Positions 56,000 through 63,474 of a stretch of 64,000 bases of DNA are shown piece by piece. Under the pieces are notes generated by a model, which worked only from the letters and a program-made list of their open reading frames with translations, had not been told where the DNA came from and ran no database searches. Location: contig URZY01000006.1 of the NCBI GenBank assembly GCA_900552495.1, positions 1 to 64,000 of the forward strand, read 5' to 3'. Each line of letters starts with the position of its first letter. Position 1 is the first letter of the stretch. This DNA comes from an uncultured Mycoplasmatota bacterium (lineage in GTDB: Bacteria; Bacillota_I; Bacilli_A; RF39; UBA660). Made by a program: the position numbers and the translations under genes.

Positions 56000-56017
56000 T
56001 TATTTCCCGGGAAATAA
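56000..56017. other. Noc-binding site (NBS) 1
   Basis: TTATTTCCCGGGAAATAA is an 18-base palindrome containing the exact Bacillus Noc consensus ATTTCCCGGGAAAT (56002-56015). A half site GGGAAATAA repeats at 56021-56029. The sequence is CG-centred in a region with almost no C or G, so chance is unlikely. Confidence 0.85.
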
Positions 56018-56197
56018 TTTGGGAAATAATTTTTTTGTGAATATTTATGAAATGTCAATGAAAAATTTCTTTTTGTTATAAAAAATATTAAATTTATTGC
56101 TTTTTTTGTCAAATTTTACATGCATCTTTATTTTAAGCAATTTAGTTAAGTTTTTATGTATAGTTGTATTACTAATTTTATTAGAATGCATTTTCTA

Positions 56198-56213
56198 TGT
56201 TTCACGTGGAACG
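56198..56213. other. parS site 1
   Basis: Complement reads CGTTCCACGTGAAACA, 15 of 16 to the parS consensus TGTTNCACGTGAAACA. Confidence 0.85.
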
Positions 56214-56238
56214 TTTTATCCACAGATTTTGTTGATAA
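56203..56238 (+). repeat. parS/DnaA-box module, copy 1
   Basis: A 36-base unit running from the parS core CACGTG through a perfect DnaA box TTATCCACA (56216-56224) to GATTTTGTTGATAA. It is identical at 34 of 36 positions to copy 2, which starts 148 bases further on. Confidence 0.85.
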
Positions 56239-56345
56239 TTTTATGTATTTATTATTTTTGTATGATTTGCTTTAAGTCTATATTAATTTATTGTTAACTA
56301 TTTATTTTGAATTATTTAAAAAATCTTTTTTAGTTAAATTTAAAA

Positions 56346-56361
56346 TGTTCCACGTGAAACA
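56346..56361. other. parS site 2
   Basis: TGTTCCACGTGAAACA is an exact match to the parS consensus. Confidence 0.92.
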
Positions 56362-56386
56362 TTTTATCCACAGATTTTGTTGATAA
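56351..56386 (+). repeat. parS/DnaA-box module, copy 2
   Basis: Second copy of the 36-base unit, with a perfect DnaA box TTATCCACA at 56364-56372 and the trailing TGTTGATAA, which is one base from an inverted DnaA box. Confidence 0.85.
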
Positions 56387-56461
56387 CTTTTATACTTTAT
56401 TATAAATTTGTTTTGTTTTTAGTATTAATAATTTTAAAACTAGTTCTATTATTTTAAATAA

Positions 56462-56477
56462 AGTTTCACGTGAAACA
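56462..56477. other. parS site 3
   Basis: AGTTTCACGTGAAACA, 15 of 16 to the consensus. Unlike the other two it is not followed by a DnaA box. Confidence 0.85.
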
Positions 56478-56565
56478 TTATATATAGAAAAAATTAGATT
56501 TTCTATATATTACCTTTAGAAAAATTTTTATTTATAATTAAATTTATATTATTTTATAATTTTAA

Positions 56566-56594
56566 TTTACAAATTTTATTAGTTATATTACAAT
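56566..56594 (+). promoter_or_regulatory. Promoter of the SRP RNA gene
   Basis: TTTACA (56566-56571) and TACAAT (56589-56594) are 17 bases apart. The expected transcript start about seven bases on coincides with the first base of the SRP RNA stem. Confidence 0.75.
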
Positions 56595-56600
56595 GTTATC

Positions 56601-56677
56601 GTGCAATGGAAATGTTTGAACCAGGTCAGGATCGGAAGGTAGCAGCCTTAAGAACCTCCTTCCATGTGCACTTTTTT
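56601..56677 (+). ncRNA. ffs: Signal recognition particle RNA, short (4.5S-like) form
   Basis: Contains the universal helix-8 block GGTCAGGATCGGAAGG then AGCAGCC, with a GGAA tetraloop. The ends pair: GTGCA (56601) with TGCAC, and TGGAA with TTCCA. A run of T residues follows at 56672, acting as terminator. The RNA is about 72 bases, with no room for an Alu domain, whereas Bacillus makes a long scRNA of about 270 bases. It lies just upstream of tadA and dnaX. Confidence 0.92.
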
Positions 56678-56691
56678 ATTGGGGTGTTATT

Positions 56692-57141
56692 ATGAATTCT
56701 AAATATATGGAAATTGCTTTTTCTGAAGCTAATAAGGCATTTAAAAAAGGTGAAGTTCCTGTTGGAGCTGTTATTGTACAAAATGGAATGATTGTTGCAA
56801 AAGCACATAATAAAAAAGAAAAGAAAAAATGTTCTATTTGTCATGCTGAAATTTTGGCTATTATTGAAGCTTCAAAAAAAAATCGCAATTGGAGATTGGA
56901 AAATTGTGACTTGTATGTTACTTTAGATCCTTGTCCTATGTGTGCGAGTGCAATAAAACAAGCAAGAATTAAAAATGTTTTTTCTGCATTGGAAAATAGA
57001 GATAAAAACAATAAAAAAATAATTTTAGAAATTTTTAAATCTGATAGTGTTAATTCAGCTGTTAATTTTGTGAGTGAATTGGATATTATTAAAAGTGAAA
57101 CATTATTACAAAAATTCTTTGATAGTCGAAGAAAAAAGTAA
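56692..57141 (+). CDS. tadA: tRNA adenosine-34 deaminase (TadA)
   Basis: A 149-residue zinc deaminase. The catalytic motif is CHAEILAI and the zinc cysteines are in LDPCPMCASAI. It makes inosine at the wobble position of tRNA-Arg. It lies between the SRP RNA gene and dnaX, as in Bacillus. Confidence 0.92.
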   Translation: MNSKYMEIAFSEANKAFKKGEVPVGAVIVQNGMIVAKAHNKKEKKKCSICHAEILAIIEASKKNRNWRLENCDLYVTLDPCPMCASAIKQARIKNVFSALENRDKNNKKIILEIFKSDSVNSAVNFVSELDIIKSETLLQKFFDSRRKK

Positions 57142-57159
57142 TTATGTTTTTTTTCTTTG

Positions 57160-57168
57160 TGTTATAAT
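57160..57168 (+). promoter_or_regulatory. Extended -10 promoter of the dnaX operon
   Basis: TGTTATAAT immediately before the dnaX leader, with no clear -35 element. Confidence 0.55.
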
Positions 57169-57190
57169 ATAGGAGATTGGGAGGTATATT

Positions 57191-58945
57191 ATGTATCGTG
57201 CTTTGTATAGAAAATATCGTCCTCAAGGTTTTGAAAGTGTTGTTGGACAAAATACTATTGTTAGAACATTAAAAAATTCTATAATAAATAATTCATTTAG
57301 TCATGCTTACATTTTTTTTGGTCCTAGAGGTGTTGGAAAAACAACAGCTTCAAAAATCTTTGCTAGAGCAATTAATTGTTTAGAACCAGTTAATGGTGAT
57401 GCTTGTGGAAAATGTAAAAATTGTATTCATTCATTTGAGAGAGAATGTGTAGATATTATTGAAATTGATGCTGCTTCAAATAATGGTGTAGATGAGATTA
57501 GAGAATTAAAAAATAAAATTTCATTAGTTCCTGCTGAGTTAAAATATAAAGTTTATATTATTGATGAAGTGCATATGCTATCTCTTGGTGCATTTAATGC
57601 ATTACTTAAAACATTAGAAGAGCCACCTGAACATGCAATTTTTATTTTGGCTACAACCGATCCACAAAAAGTTCCAGAGACAATTATTTCAAGATGTCAA
57701 TGTTTTTCTTTTAAACGTATTTCTGAAGAAATGATTGTAAAAAGATTAAGGGAAGTTTGTGAAATGGAAGGAATAGAAGTTGATGATAATGTTTTATTAG
57801 AAATTGCTATTTCTTCTGATGGTGGTATGCGTGATGCTTTGGGTGCATTGGATAAATTGACAGCGTATACTAAAAGTAAAATTACGGTAGATGATTTTGC
57901 TGAATTAAATGGAGTTATTACTAGCAAAATGCTTGAAGAATTATGTAATTATATTTTTAATGGTGATATTTCTCAGGTTTTATCATTAATTTCAAAGTAT
58001 AATAACGATGGAAAGAATTTAATTCAAATATTACTTCAAATAATGCATTTTTCTAGAAATATGGTTATAAATTATTATGTGGATAAAAGTAATAATAGTA
58101 ATATTTCAATTGATAAAGTATTGTTATTGGTGAATTTAATTAACGAAAAAATGTTCGATATAAAAAAGAGTGGTAATCCTAAAATTTATATAGAAATGTT
58201 ATTAATAAAATATATAAAAGATAATGGTTTAGCTTTAAATGATAGTTCTATAGAAAACAAAGTAGAAGAGATTTCCTGTATTGAAAGTTCTGCGGATAGT
58301 ACTTCAAAAAATGTTGTTGATAACTCAGATGATGAAGAATATGATTTTGATAAGGAATTTTCCAATATTGATGATAACGGTGATGATATAGATAAGTCCG
58401 TTTTTTTGAAACCTATTAAAGAGATTGAAAGTATTGATAGTGATTATAGTTCTGGGAATATTGAGCAGAAAAAGGTTATTAATATGGATGAAATAATAAA
58501 AGCACGTGTTAATAACACTTTGGCGAAAGCAAATAAACAAATTTTAAATACTGAGCTGGAGAATATTAAAAAATTAAATGATTTTACTTTTGATCAAGAA
58601 ATTGGTTATATTGTTTGTAGTTTACTTGATGCTAGTTTACGTGCTGCTAGTGAGGAAAATATAATTTTAAGTTATGAGTATGATTCTACGGTTAGGCAAA
58701 ATCTAACTGAATTAGACAAGTTTATATATGTTTATAATAAAATTACCGGTTCTTCTAAAAAAATTGCCATGATTACGCATGATGAATGGGAAAAGGAAAA
58801 GGAAAAGTATATTAAGAAAATTAAGGAAGGAATTCATTATGAAGTGATCGAAGAACCTGTTGAGGTATATGAAGAATCAAAAAAAGATGATATAATATCT
58901 AATAGTGCAATGGATCTTTTTGGAGACATTGTCGAAATAAATTAA
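57191..58945 (+). CDS. dnaX: DNA polymerase III gamma/tau subunit
   Basis: A 584-residue clamp-loader subunit. Walker A GPRGVGKTTASKIFARA near residue 45, a zinc site with Cys in CGKCKNC and nearby, DEVHMLSLGAFNALLKTLEEPP, and SRCQCFSFKRI. The C-terminal third is acidic then helical, the tau region. Its ribosome-binding site is GGGAGG. It leads dnaX-ybaB-recR. Confidence 0.95.
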   Translation: MYRALYRKYRPQGFESVVGQNTIVRTLKNSIINNSFSHAYIFFGPRGVGKTTASKIFARAINCLEPVNGDACGKCKNCIHSFERECVDIIEIDAASNNGVDEIRELKNKISLVPAELKYKVYIIDEVHMLSLGAFNALLKTLEEPPEHAIFILATTDPQKVPETIISRCQCFSFKRISEEMIVKRLREVCEMEGIEVDDNVLLEIAISSDGGMRDALGALDKLTAYTKSKITVDDFAELNGVITSKMLEELCNYIFNGDISQVLSLISKYNNDGKNLIQILLQIMHFSRNMVINYYVDKSNNSNISIDKVLLLVNLINEKMFDIKKSGNPKIYIEMLLIKYIKDNGLALNDSSIENKVEEISCIESSADSTSKNVVDNSDDEEYDFDKEFSNIDDNGDDIDKSVFLKPIKEIESIDSDYSSGNIEQKKVINMDEIIKARVNNTLAKANKQILNTELENIKKLNDFTFDQEIGYIVCSLLDASLRAASEENIILSYEYDSTVRQNLTELDKFIYVYNKITGSSKKIAMITHDEWEKEKEKYIKKIKEGIHYEVIEEPVEVYEESKKDDIISNSAMDLFGDIVEIN

Positions 58946-58963
58946 TTAGTAAGGAGAATAAAT

Positions 58964-59260
58964 ATGAATATACAAGCTATGATGAAGCAGGCTCAAGCTA
59001 TGCAAAAAGATATGATGAAAATAAAAGATGAAGTTGATAATACTGAATTTACTGCAGAAAGCTCATTGGTTAAGGTTACTGTAAAGGGAACCAAGGAAGT
59101 CATTAAGGTTGAAATAAATGCTAAAGATGGGTTAGAATCAGATGATATTGAGATGTTGCAAGATATGATAATGATTGCAATTAATGAAGCAAATAAAAAG
59201 GTTGATTCAGCTTTAGAAAGTAAAATGGGTAAATTTGGAAATATTCCAGGTTTATTTTAG
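58964..59260 (+). CDS. ybaB: Nucleoid-associated protein YbaB/EbfC family
   Basis: A 98-residue protein with MMKQAQAMQKDM and VKGTKEVIKVEINA, typical of the family. It binds DNA as a dimer and is always near dnaX-recR. It starts 18 bases after dnaX and ends nine before recR. Confidence 0.92.
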   Translation: MNIQAMMKQAQAMQKDMMKIKDEVDNTEFTAESSLVKVTVKGTKEVIKVEINAKDGLESDDIEMLQDMIMIAINEANKKVDSALESKMGKFGNIPGLF

Positions 59261-59269
59261 AGAGTGAAT

Positions 59270-59866
59270 ATGTATCCTGATAGTATTAAAAGTTTGATAG
59301 AATCTTTTAAATTCTTACCAGGAATTGGGGAAAAAACAGCCGAAAGACTGGCTTTTTCAGTTTTAGAATTGGAAGAAGAACAAGCTGAATATTTTTCTGA
59401 AAGTTTGGTTAATGTAAAAAAAAATATACATAAATGTAGCATTTGCAATACATTAACGGAAAGTGATATGTGCTTTATTTGTAAAGATGATGCAAGGGAT
59501 AATGATATACTATGTGTAGTTGAAGATACGAAAAATGTTTTTCTTTTTGAAAAATTAGGCATGTTTCATGGGAAATACCATGTTTTAGATGGCTTAATTT
59601 CACCTTTGGATGGGCTTAATCCAGAAGATATTGGATTAGACAAATTAGTTGATAGGATTACTTCTGAAAAATTTAAGGAAATAATTTTTGCCTTTAAACC
59701 TAGTATAGAGGGTGAGACTACTGCTCTTTATATAAAGAGAATATTAGATGGTTTAAACGTAAAAACTACGAGGTTGGCTAGTGGCGTTCCTATTGGAGCA
59801 GATATGGAATATGTTGATAGTTTAACGTTAGAGAGAGCTTTAAATGATAGAAAAGAAATAGAATAA
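59270..59866 (+). CDS. recR: Recombination protein RecR
   Basis: About 198 residues. It has the HhH motif FLPGIGEKTAERLAF, a zinc finger (C near 55 to 70, in HKCSICNTL and DMCFICKDD), and a TOPRIM domain with VVEDTKNVFLFE. ATG 59270 is chosen; a GTG six bases upstream is part of the GAGAGTG site. It acts with RecF in gap repair. Confidence 0.94.
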   Translation: MYPDSIKSLIESFKFLPGIGEKTAERLAFSVLELEEEQAEYFSESLVNVKKNIHKCSICNTLTESDMCFICKDDARDNDILCVVEDTKNVFLFEKLGMFHGKYHVLDGLISPLDGLNPEDIGLDKLVDRITSEKFKEIIFAFKPSIEGETTALYIKRILDGLNVKTTRLASGVPIGADMEYVDSLTLERALNDRKEIE

Positions 59867-59906
59867 AAATTATAAAAATTCATATCTCTTAATAGGAGAT
59901 GATGGA

Positions 59907-60092
59907 ATGAGAATAATTTTAAAACTATCAAAAAGGGTAATTTTAGGAACACTTTTATTGTACGGATATAATTTGATTGCAGTAAACTTTAATATGATTA
60001 TACCAATTAACTTTTTTACTATAAGTTTTGTTACAATTTTGGGTATTCCTTCAATTTTGGCACTTTTATTATTTAAATTATTTGTATTGTGA
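59907..60092 (+). CDS. bofA: BofA-like protein (pro-sigmaK processing inhibitor family)
   Basis: A 61-residue protein with two hydrophobic segments. The second half, MIIPINFFTISFVTILGIPSILALL, has the P-I-N and LGIPG-like pattern of BofA, which in Bacillus (87 residues) holds SpoIVFB inactive in the mother-cell membrane. It follows recR, as bofA does in Bacillus. It is about 25 residues short at the N-terminus, which may mean one fewer membrane pass. The site AGGAGATG precedes the start. Confidence 0.72.
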   Translation: MRIILKLSKRVILGTLLLYGYNLIAVNFNMIIPINFFTISFVTILGIPSILALLLFKLFVL

Positions 60093-60101
60093 GGTGTTTT
60101 G

Positions 60102-60959
60102 ATGAACTTAACTGTTGCTAAGAATCGATATTTTGATCAAATTAATAGTATTGTTTGTTTTGATAAACTTTCACATGCGTATCTTATTGAAATAGATGAT
60201 TATGAGAATGATTTTGCTTACGTTTTATCGTTTGTTAAATTGATTCTTTGTCAAAATAAAAGTAAAGATTCTTTCAATCTTAGTTGTGGAAAGTGTAATA
60301 TATGTGATCAAATTTCAAACAATTCTTATGTTGATTTAAAAATAATTGAACCAGATGGTAATTATATTAAAAAGCAACAGTTACTTGATTTGCAAGAAGA
60401 ATTTCACAATAAATCTTTATTAAATAATAAAAGAATTTATATTATTAAAGAGGCTGATAAGTTAAATGATTCTTCAGCTAATACAATTTTGAAATTTTTG
60501 GAGGAACCAGAAGAAGATATTATAGCTTTGCTTGTGACGACAAACCGATATAAAGTTATCGAAACGATTATTTCTAGATGTCAAATTTTATCATTACAGG
60601 ATAATTTTAATGACATTAATTTATCGGATAATGTTATTGATTTAATTGGTTTTATTTTGAATAATGATGCTTTATTTATTAATTATAATCTTATTTTTAA
60701 TGAAATATTACCTGATAAAAATACTGCAAGGCAAATATTTGGTGAAATAGAAAGTGTATTTATAAATTATTTAAATTACTTGGCTATTGATAATATTGAA
60801 TTTAGTAATTCTTTAATTAAAAAGTTATTGTCAGGTTTTAGTAGTGATAAAATTATTAATTGTATCTCAATAATTGAGGATGAACTTCAAAAACTTAATT
60901 ATAATGTTAATTATAAGTTATGGCTTGATTGTTTATTTGCCAGGTTGATAGGAGGTTAA
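60102..60959 (+). CDS. holB: DNA polymerase III delta' subunit
   Basis: A 285-residue clamp-loader protein. SHAYLIEIDD begins the AAA+ fold without a functional P-loop, as expected for delta'. Four cysteines (LCQN, then SCGKCNIC) form the zinc site. IIKEADKLNDSSANTILKFLEEPEED and SRCQILSL are conserved. ATG 60102 is chosen from GAGGTG. It follows bofA by ten bases. Confidence 0.92.
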   Translation: MNLTVAKNRYFDQINSIVCFDKLSHAYLIEIDDYENDFAYVLSFVKLILCQNKSKDSFNLSCGKCNICDQISNNSYVDLKIIEPDGNYIKKQQLLDLQEEFHNKSLLNNKRIYIIKEADKLNDSSANTILKFLEEPEEDIIALLVTTNRYKVIETIISRCQILSLQDNFNDINLSDNVIDLIGFILNNDALFINYNLIFNEILPDKNTARQIFGEIESVFINYLNYLAIDNIEFSNSLIKKLLSGFSSDKIINCISIIEDELQKLNYNVNYKLWLDCLFARLIGG

Positions 60960-60962
60960 TTT

Positions 60963-61757
60963 ATGGTAGATGTAGTAGTTATTAGATTAAAGACAACAAA
61001 GGGAATGTATTTTGTATCACCTAATCTTATTGATGTTGTTAATGGTGATATTGTTGTCTTTGAAACCGAAAATGGATTGCAACTTGGTGAGATATGCAGT
61101 GATGTACGAAAAGAAAAAGAAGAAAATGTTGATTTGCCGTTACCTAAAGTTATTAGATTAGCTACCGATGATGATTATATTAGATATAATGATAATGAGA
61201 AGGTTAAGGAAAATGCTTTAAATGATGCAAAAAAGATTAGCAAAGAATTAAAGTTAGATATGAATTTTGTGGAAGCATATTATAATTTAGATAGATCACA
61301 ATTAATATTTTCATTTTTGGCAGATAATAGGGTTGATTTTAGAGAACTTGCAAAAAAATTGGCACAAAAATATAAAACAAGAATTGAACTTAGACAAATA
61401 GGCGTTCGTGATAAGTCTAAAAAGATTGGAGGTCTTGGACCTTGTGGATTATTCTTGTGCTGTAATACATTTTTAACTGATTTTAATAGTGTATCTATAA
61501 ATATGGCCAAAAATCAGTTTTTGGCATTAAATCCATCTAAAATAAATGGTGTTTGTGGCAGGCTATTGTGTTGTTTAGATTACGAAAATGATGTATATAC
61601 TGAGTTAAAGAAAGACCTCCCAAAAATAGGTATGATGGCTGATACACCATTTGGAATGGGAAAAGTAGTTTCCGTTGATGTGTTTAAAAAGACATATTCA
61701 GTTGATTTAAAAGAAAAAGGAATTATAGAATTTTCAAAGGACGAAGGTAAGAAATAA
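60963..61757 (+). CDS. ricT: PSP1-domain protein RicT (YaaT)
   Basis: A 264-residue PSP1 protein. The cysteine-rich stretch GLGPCGLFLCCNTFL and then GVCGRLLCCLDYEND is diagnostic; these Cys help bind Fe-S clusters in the RicA-RicF-RicT complex. In Bacillus that complex affects RNA processing by RNase Y and promotes competence and sporulation, which fits the comK-like, spoIIR and spoIIQ genes here. Its stop overlaps the trmN6-like start. The yabA gene that follows in Bacillus is missing. Confidence 0.92.
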   Translation: MVDVVVIRLKTTKGMYFVSPNLIDVVNGDIVVFETENGLQLGEICSDVRKEKEENVDLPLPKVIRLATDDDYIRYNDNEKVKENALNDAKKISKELKLDMNFVEAYYNLDRSQLIFSFLADNRVDFRELAKKLAQKYKTRIELRQIGVRDKSKKIGGLGPCGLFLCCNTFLTDFNSVSINMAKNQFLALNPSKINGVCGRLLCCLDYENDVYTELKKDLPKIGMMADTPFGMGKVVSVDVFKKTYSVDLKEKGIIEFSKDEGKK

Positions 61758-62485
61758 TGGAAGTCCTTAATGATATTTTAGGTTATAAAAATCGAAAAAT
61801 ATATCAAGATACTGAATGTTTTTCTTTTTCACTTGACAGTATAATGTTAGCTAATTTCGCTACAATTCGTTTGAGGGATAAAAAGATTGCTGATTTAGGT
61901 TGTGGAAATGGAGTAATTCCTTTAGTTTTATCTCTTAGAACAACTAAGGAAATTGTTGGAGTAGAGATACAGGAAAAGTTAGCTGAAATGGCTAAAAAAT
62001 CGGTAATTTATAATGATTTGGAGCAACAAATAAAGATTGTGACTTCCAATATTAAAAATCTTGGTAATGAATATTTTGAAAAATTTGATTTAATAACTTG
62101 TAATCCACCATATTTTAAAGTAAATGAAAAAAATTTTTTTAATGAAAGCTATGAGAAAATGGTGGCAAGACATGAAATTGAAATGAATCTTACAGATTTA
62201 CTAATTATTGTAAAAAAAATGTTGAAAAATAATGGTAATTTTGCTATAGTACATAGACCTGAGAGATTAATGGATATTTTATTTGAATTTAGAAAAAATA
62301 ATATTGAACCTAAACGTATTCAATTTGTTTATGAAAAGGTAAGTAAAGATGCTACTGTTGTTTTAATTGAGGGACAAAAATGTGGTAGCCCTGGTGTTAA
62401 AGTGGAAAAGCCAATTATTATGTATGATGATGCTGGCAATATGACAAAAGAGTATGCTCAGTTACAAATTGAGGTGAGAAGATGA
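61757..62485 (+). CDS. tRNA1(Val) A37 N6-methyltransferase-like protein (YabB/TrmN6)
   Basis: A 242-residue Rossmann methyltransferase. The SAM loop is ADLGCGNGVIPLVLS near residue 42 and the catalytic motif is CNPPYFK near 118. Length and position before rsmI match Bacillus YabB. It overlaps rsmI by four bases (ATGA). The exact tRNA target is inferred from family. Confidence 0.88.
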   Translation: MEVLNDILGYKNRKIYQDTECFSFSLDSIMLANFATIRLRDKKIADLGCGNGVIPLVLSLRTTKEIVGVEIQEKLAEMAKKSVIYNDLEQQIKIVTSNIKNLGNEYFEKFDLITCNPPYFKVNEKNFFNESYEKMVARHEIEMNLTDLLIIVKKMLKNNGNFAIVHRPERLMDILFEFRKNNIEPKRIQFVYEKVSKDATVVLIEGQKCGSPGVKVEKPIIMYDDAGNMTKEYAQLQIEVRR

Positions 62486-63327
62486 ATCAAAAGAGTTATG
62501 ATGGTAATGCTTGTTTATATTTAATTCCTACGCCTATTGGTAATTTGGAAGATATTACTTTGAGAGCACTTAATGTTTTAAAATTAGTTGATTTTATTTT
62601 ATGTGAAGATACGCGTGAGACTGGAAAATTACTCAGTAAGTATGAAATTAAGAAAAAATTGGTTAGCTGTCACGAGTTTAATGAAGATAAAATTAGTGAG
62701 TATGTTGTTACTGAACTTAAAAAAGGAAAAAATATTGGATTAGTTACAGATCAAGGAACCCCTATAGTAAGTGATCCTGGGTATATAGTAGCTCGAGAAG
62801 TTATTAATAGTGGATTTAATGTTATAAGTTTACCAGGGGCAACTGCTTTTGTTCCTGCGCTTACTATGTCAGGAATTGATCCATCACCATTTGTTTTTTA
62901 TGGCTTTTTGAACTCTAAAGAGTCTAAGAGAAAAAAAGAACTTCAAAAATTGAAGGATTTTGAATATGCAATGATTTTTTATGAGGCACCACATCGCTTA
63001 AAAAGCATGTTAAATAGTATGTTAGAAATATTAGGAGACAGGAAGGTGGCAATTTGTCGGGAAATTTCAAAGATTCATGAGGAAGTACTGAGAGATAAGA
63101 TAAGTAATTTAATTGAAGTTGCCGACAGTCTTAAAGGGGAATTTGTTGTTATTGTAGAGGGAAATAAAGAAAGTGTTGATTATTCTAGTATGAGTATAAT
63201 TGAACATGTTAAACTATATGTTGATGATGGTATGAGTGAAAAAGATGCGATTAAATTAGTGGCCAAGGAGAGAAATACAGCCAAATCTATTATATATAAA
63301 GAATATCATGATAATAAGGAAGATTGA
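62482..63327 (+). CDS. rsmI: 16S rRNA C1402 2'-O-methyltransferase (RsmI)
   Basis: A 281-residue tetrapyrrole-methylase-fold enzyme. YLIPTPIGNLEDITLRALNVLK, CEDTRETGKLL, VTDQGTPIVSDPGY and SLPGATAFVPALTMSG are all typical. It follows the YabB-like gene with a four-base overlap; the yazA gene found between them in Bacillus is missing. Confidence 0.94.
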   Translation: MNQKSYDGNACLYLIPTPIGNLEDITLRALNVLKLVDFILCEDTRETGKLLSKYEIKKKLVSCHEFNEDKISEYVVTELKKGKNIGLVTDQGTPIVSDPGYIVAREVINSGFNVISLPGATAFVPALTMSGIDPSPFVFYGFLNSKESKRKKELQKLKDFEYAMIFYEAPHRLKSMLNSMLEILGDRKVAICREISKIHEEVLRDKISNLIEVADSLKGEFVVIVEGNKESVDYSSMSIIEHVKLYVDDGMSEKDAIKLVAKERNTAKSIIYKEYHDNKED

Positions 63328-63331
63328 TTAA

Positions 63332-63347
63332 TATTTCCCGGGAAATA
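63332..63347. other. Noc-binding site (NBS) 2
   Basis: TATTTCCCGGGAAATA contains the exact consensus ATTTCCCGGGAAAT (63333-63346), right after rsmI. Confidence 0.85.
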
Positions 63348-63474
63348 AAATTGTAGATTTTTAAAAATTTATTGTAAGTAATAATATATGTATTTAGATT
63401 AATATAAATTGTTAGTAAATATTTTATAACTAGTAACTTATGATATTTAAAATATTAGATATAGAGGTGATAGT

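Larger units (their letters stand above)
55928..56565. other. Long gene-free region with chromosome-maintenance sites
   Basis: About 640 very AT-rich bases between the gyrA terminator and the SRP RNA promoter. It holds one Noc site, three parS sites, three perfect DnaA boxes and a duplicated parS/DnaA-box module, listed separately. A 66-codon hydrophobic open frame at 56097-56297 spans these sites and is judged spurious. Confidence 0.85.

Noticed and set aside
56097..56297. A 66-codon open frame encoding a hydrophobic peptide in the gyrA-SRP RNA gap
   Set aside because: No ribosome-binding site, very AT-rich codons, and it runs across a parS site and a DnaA box; its hydrophobicity comes from T-rich sequence.
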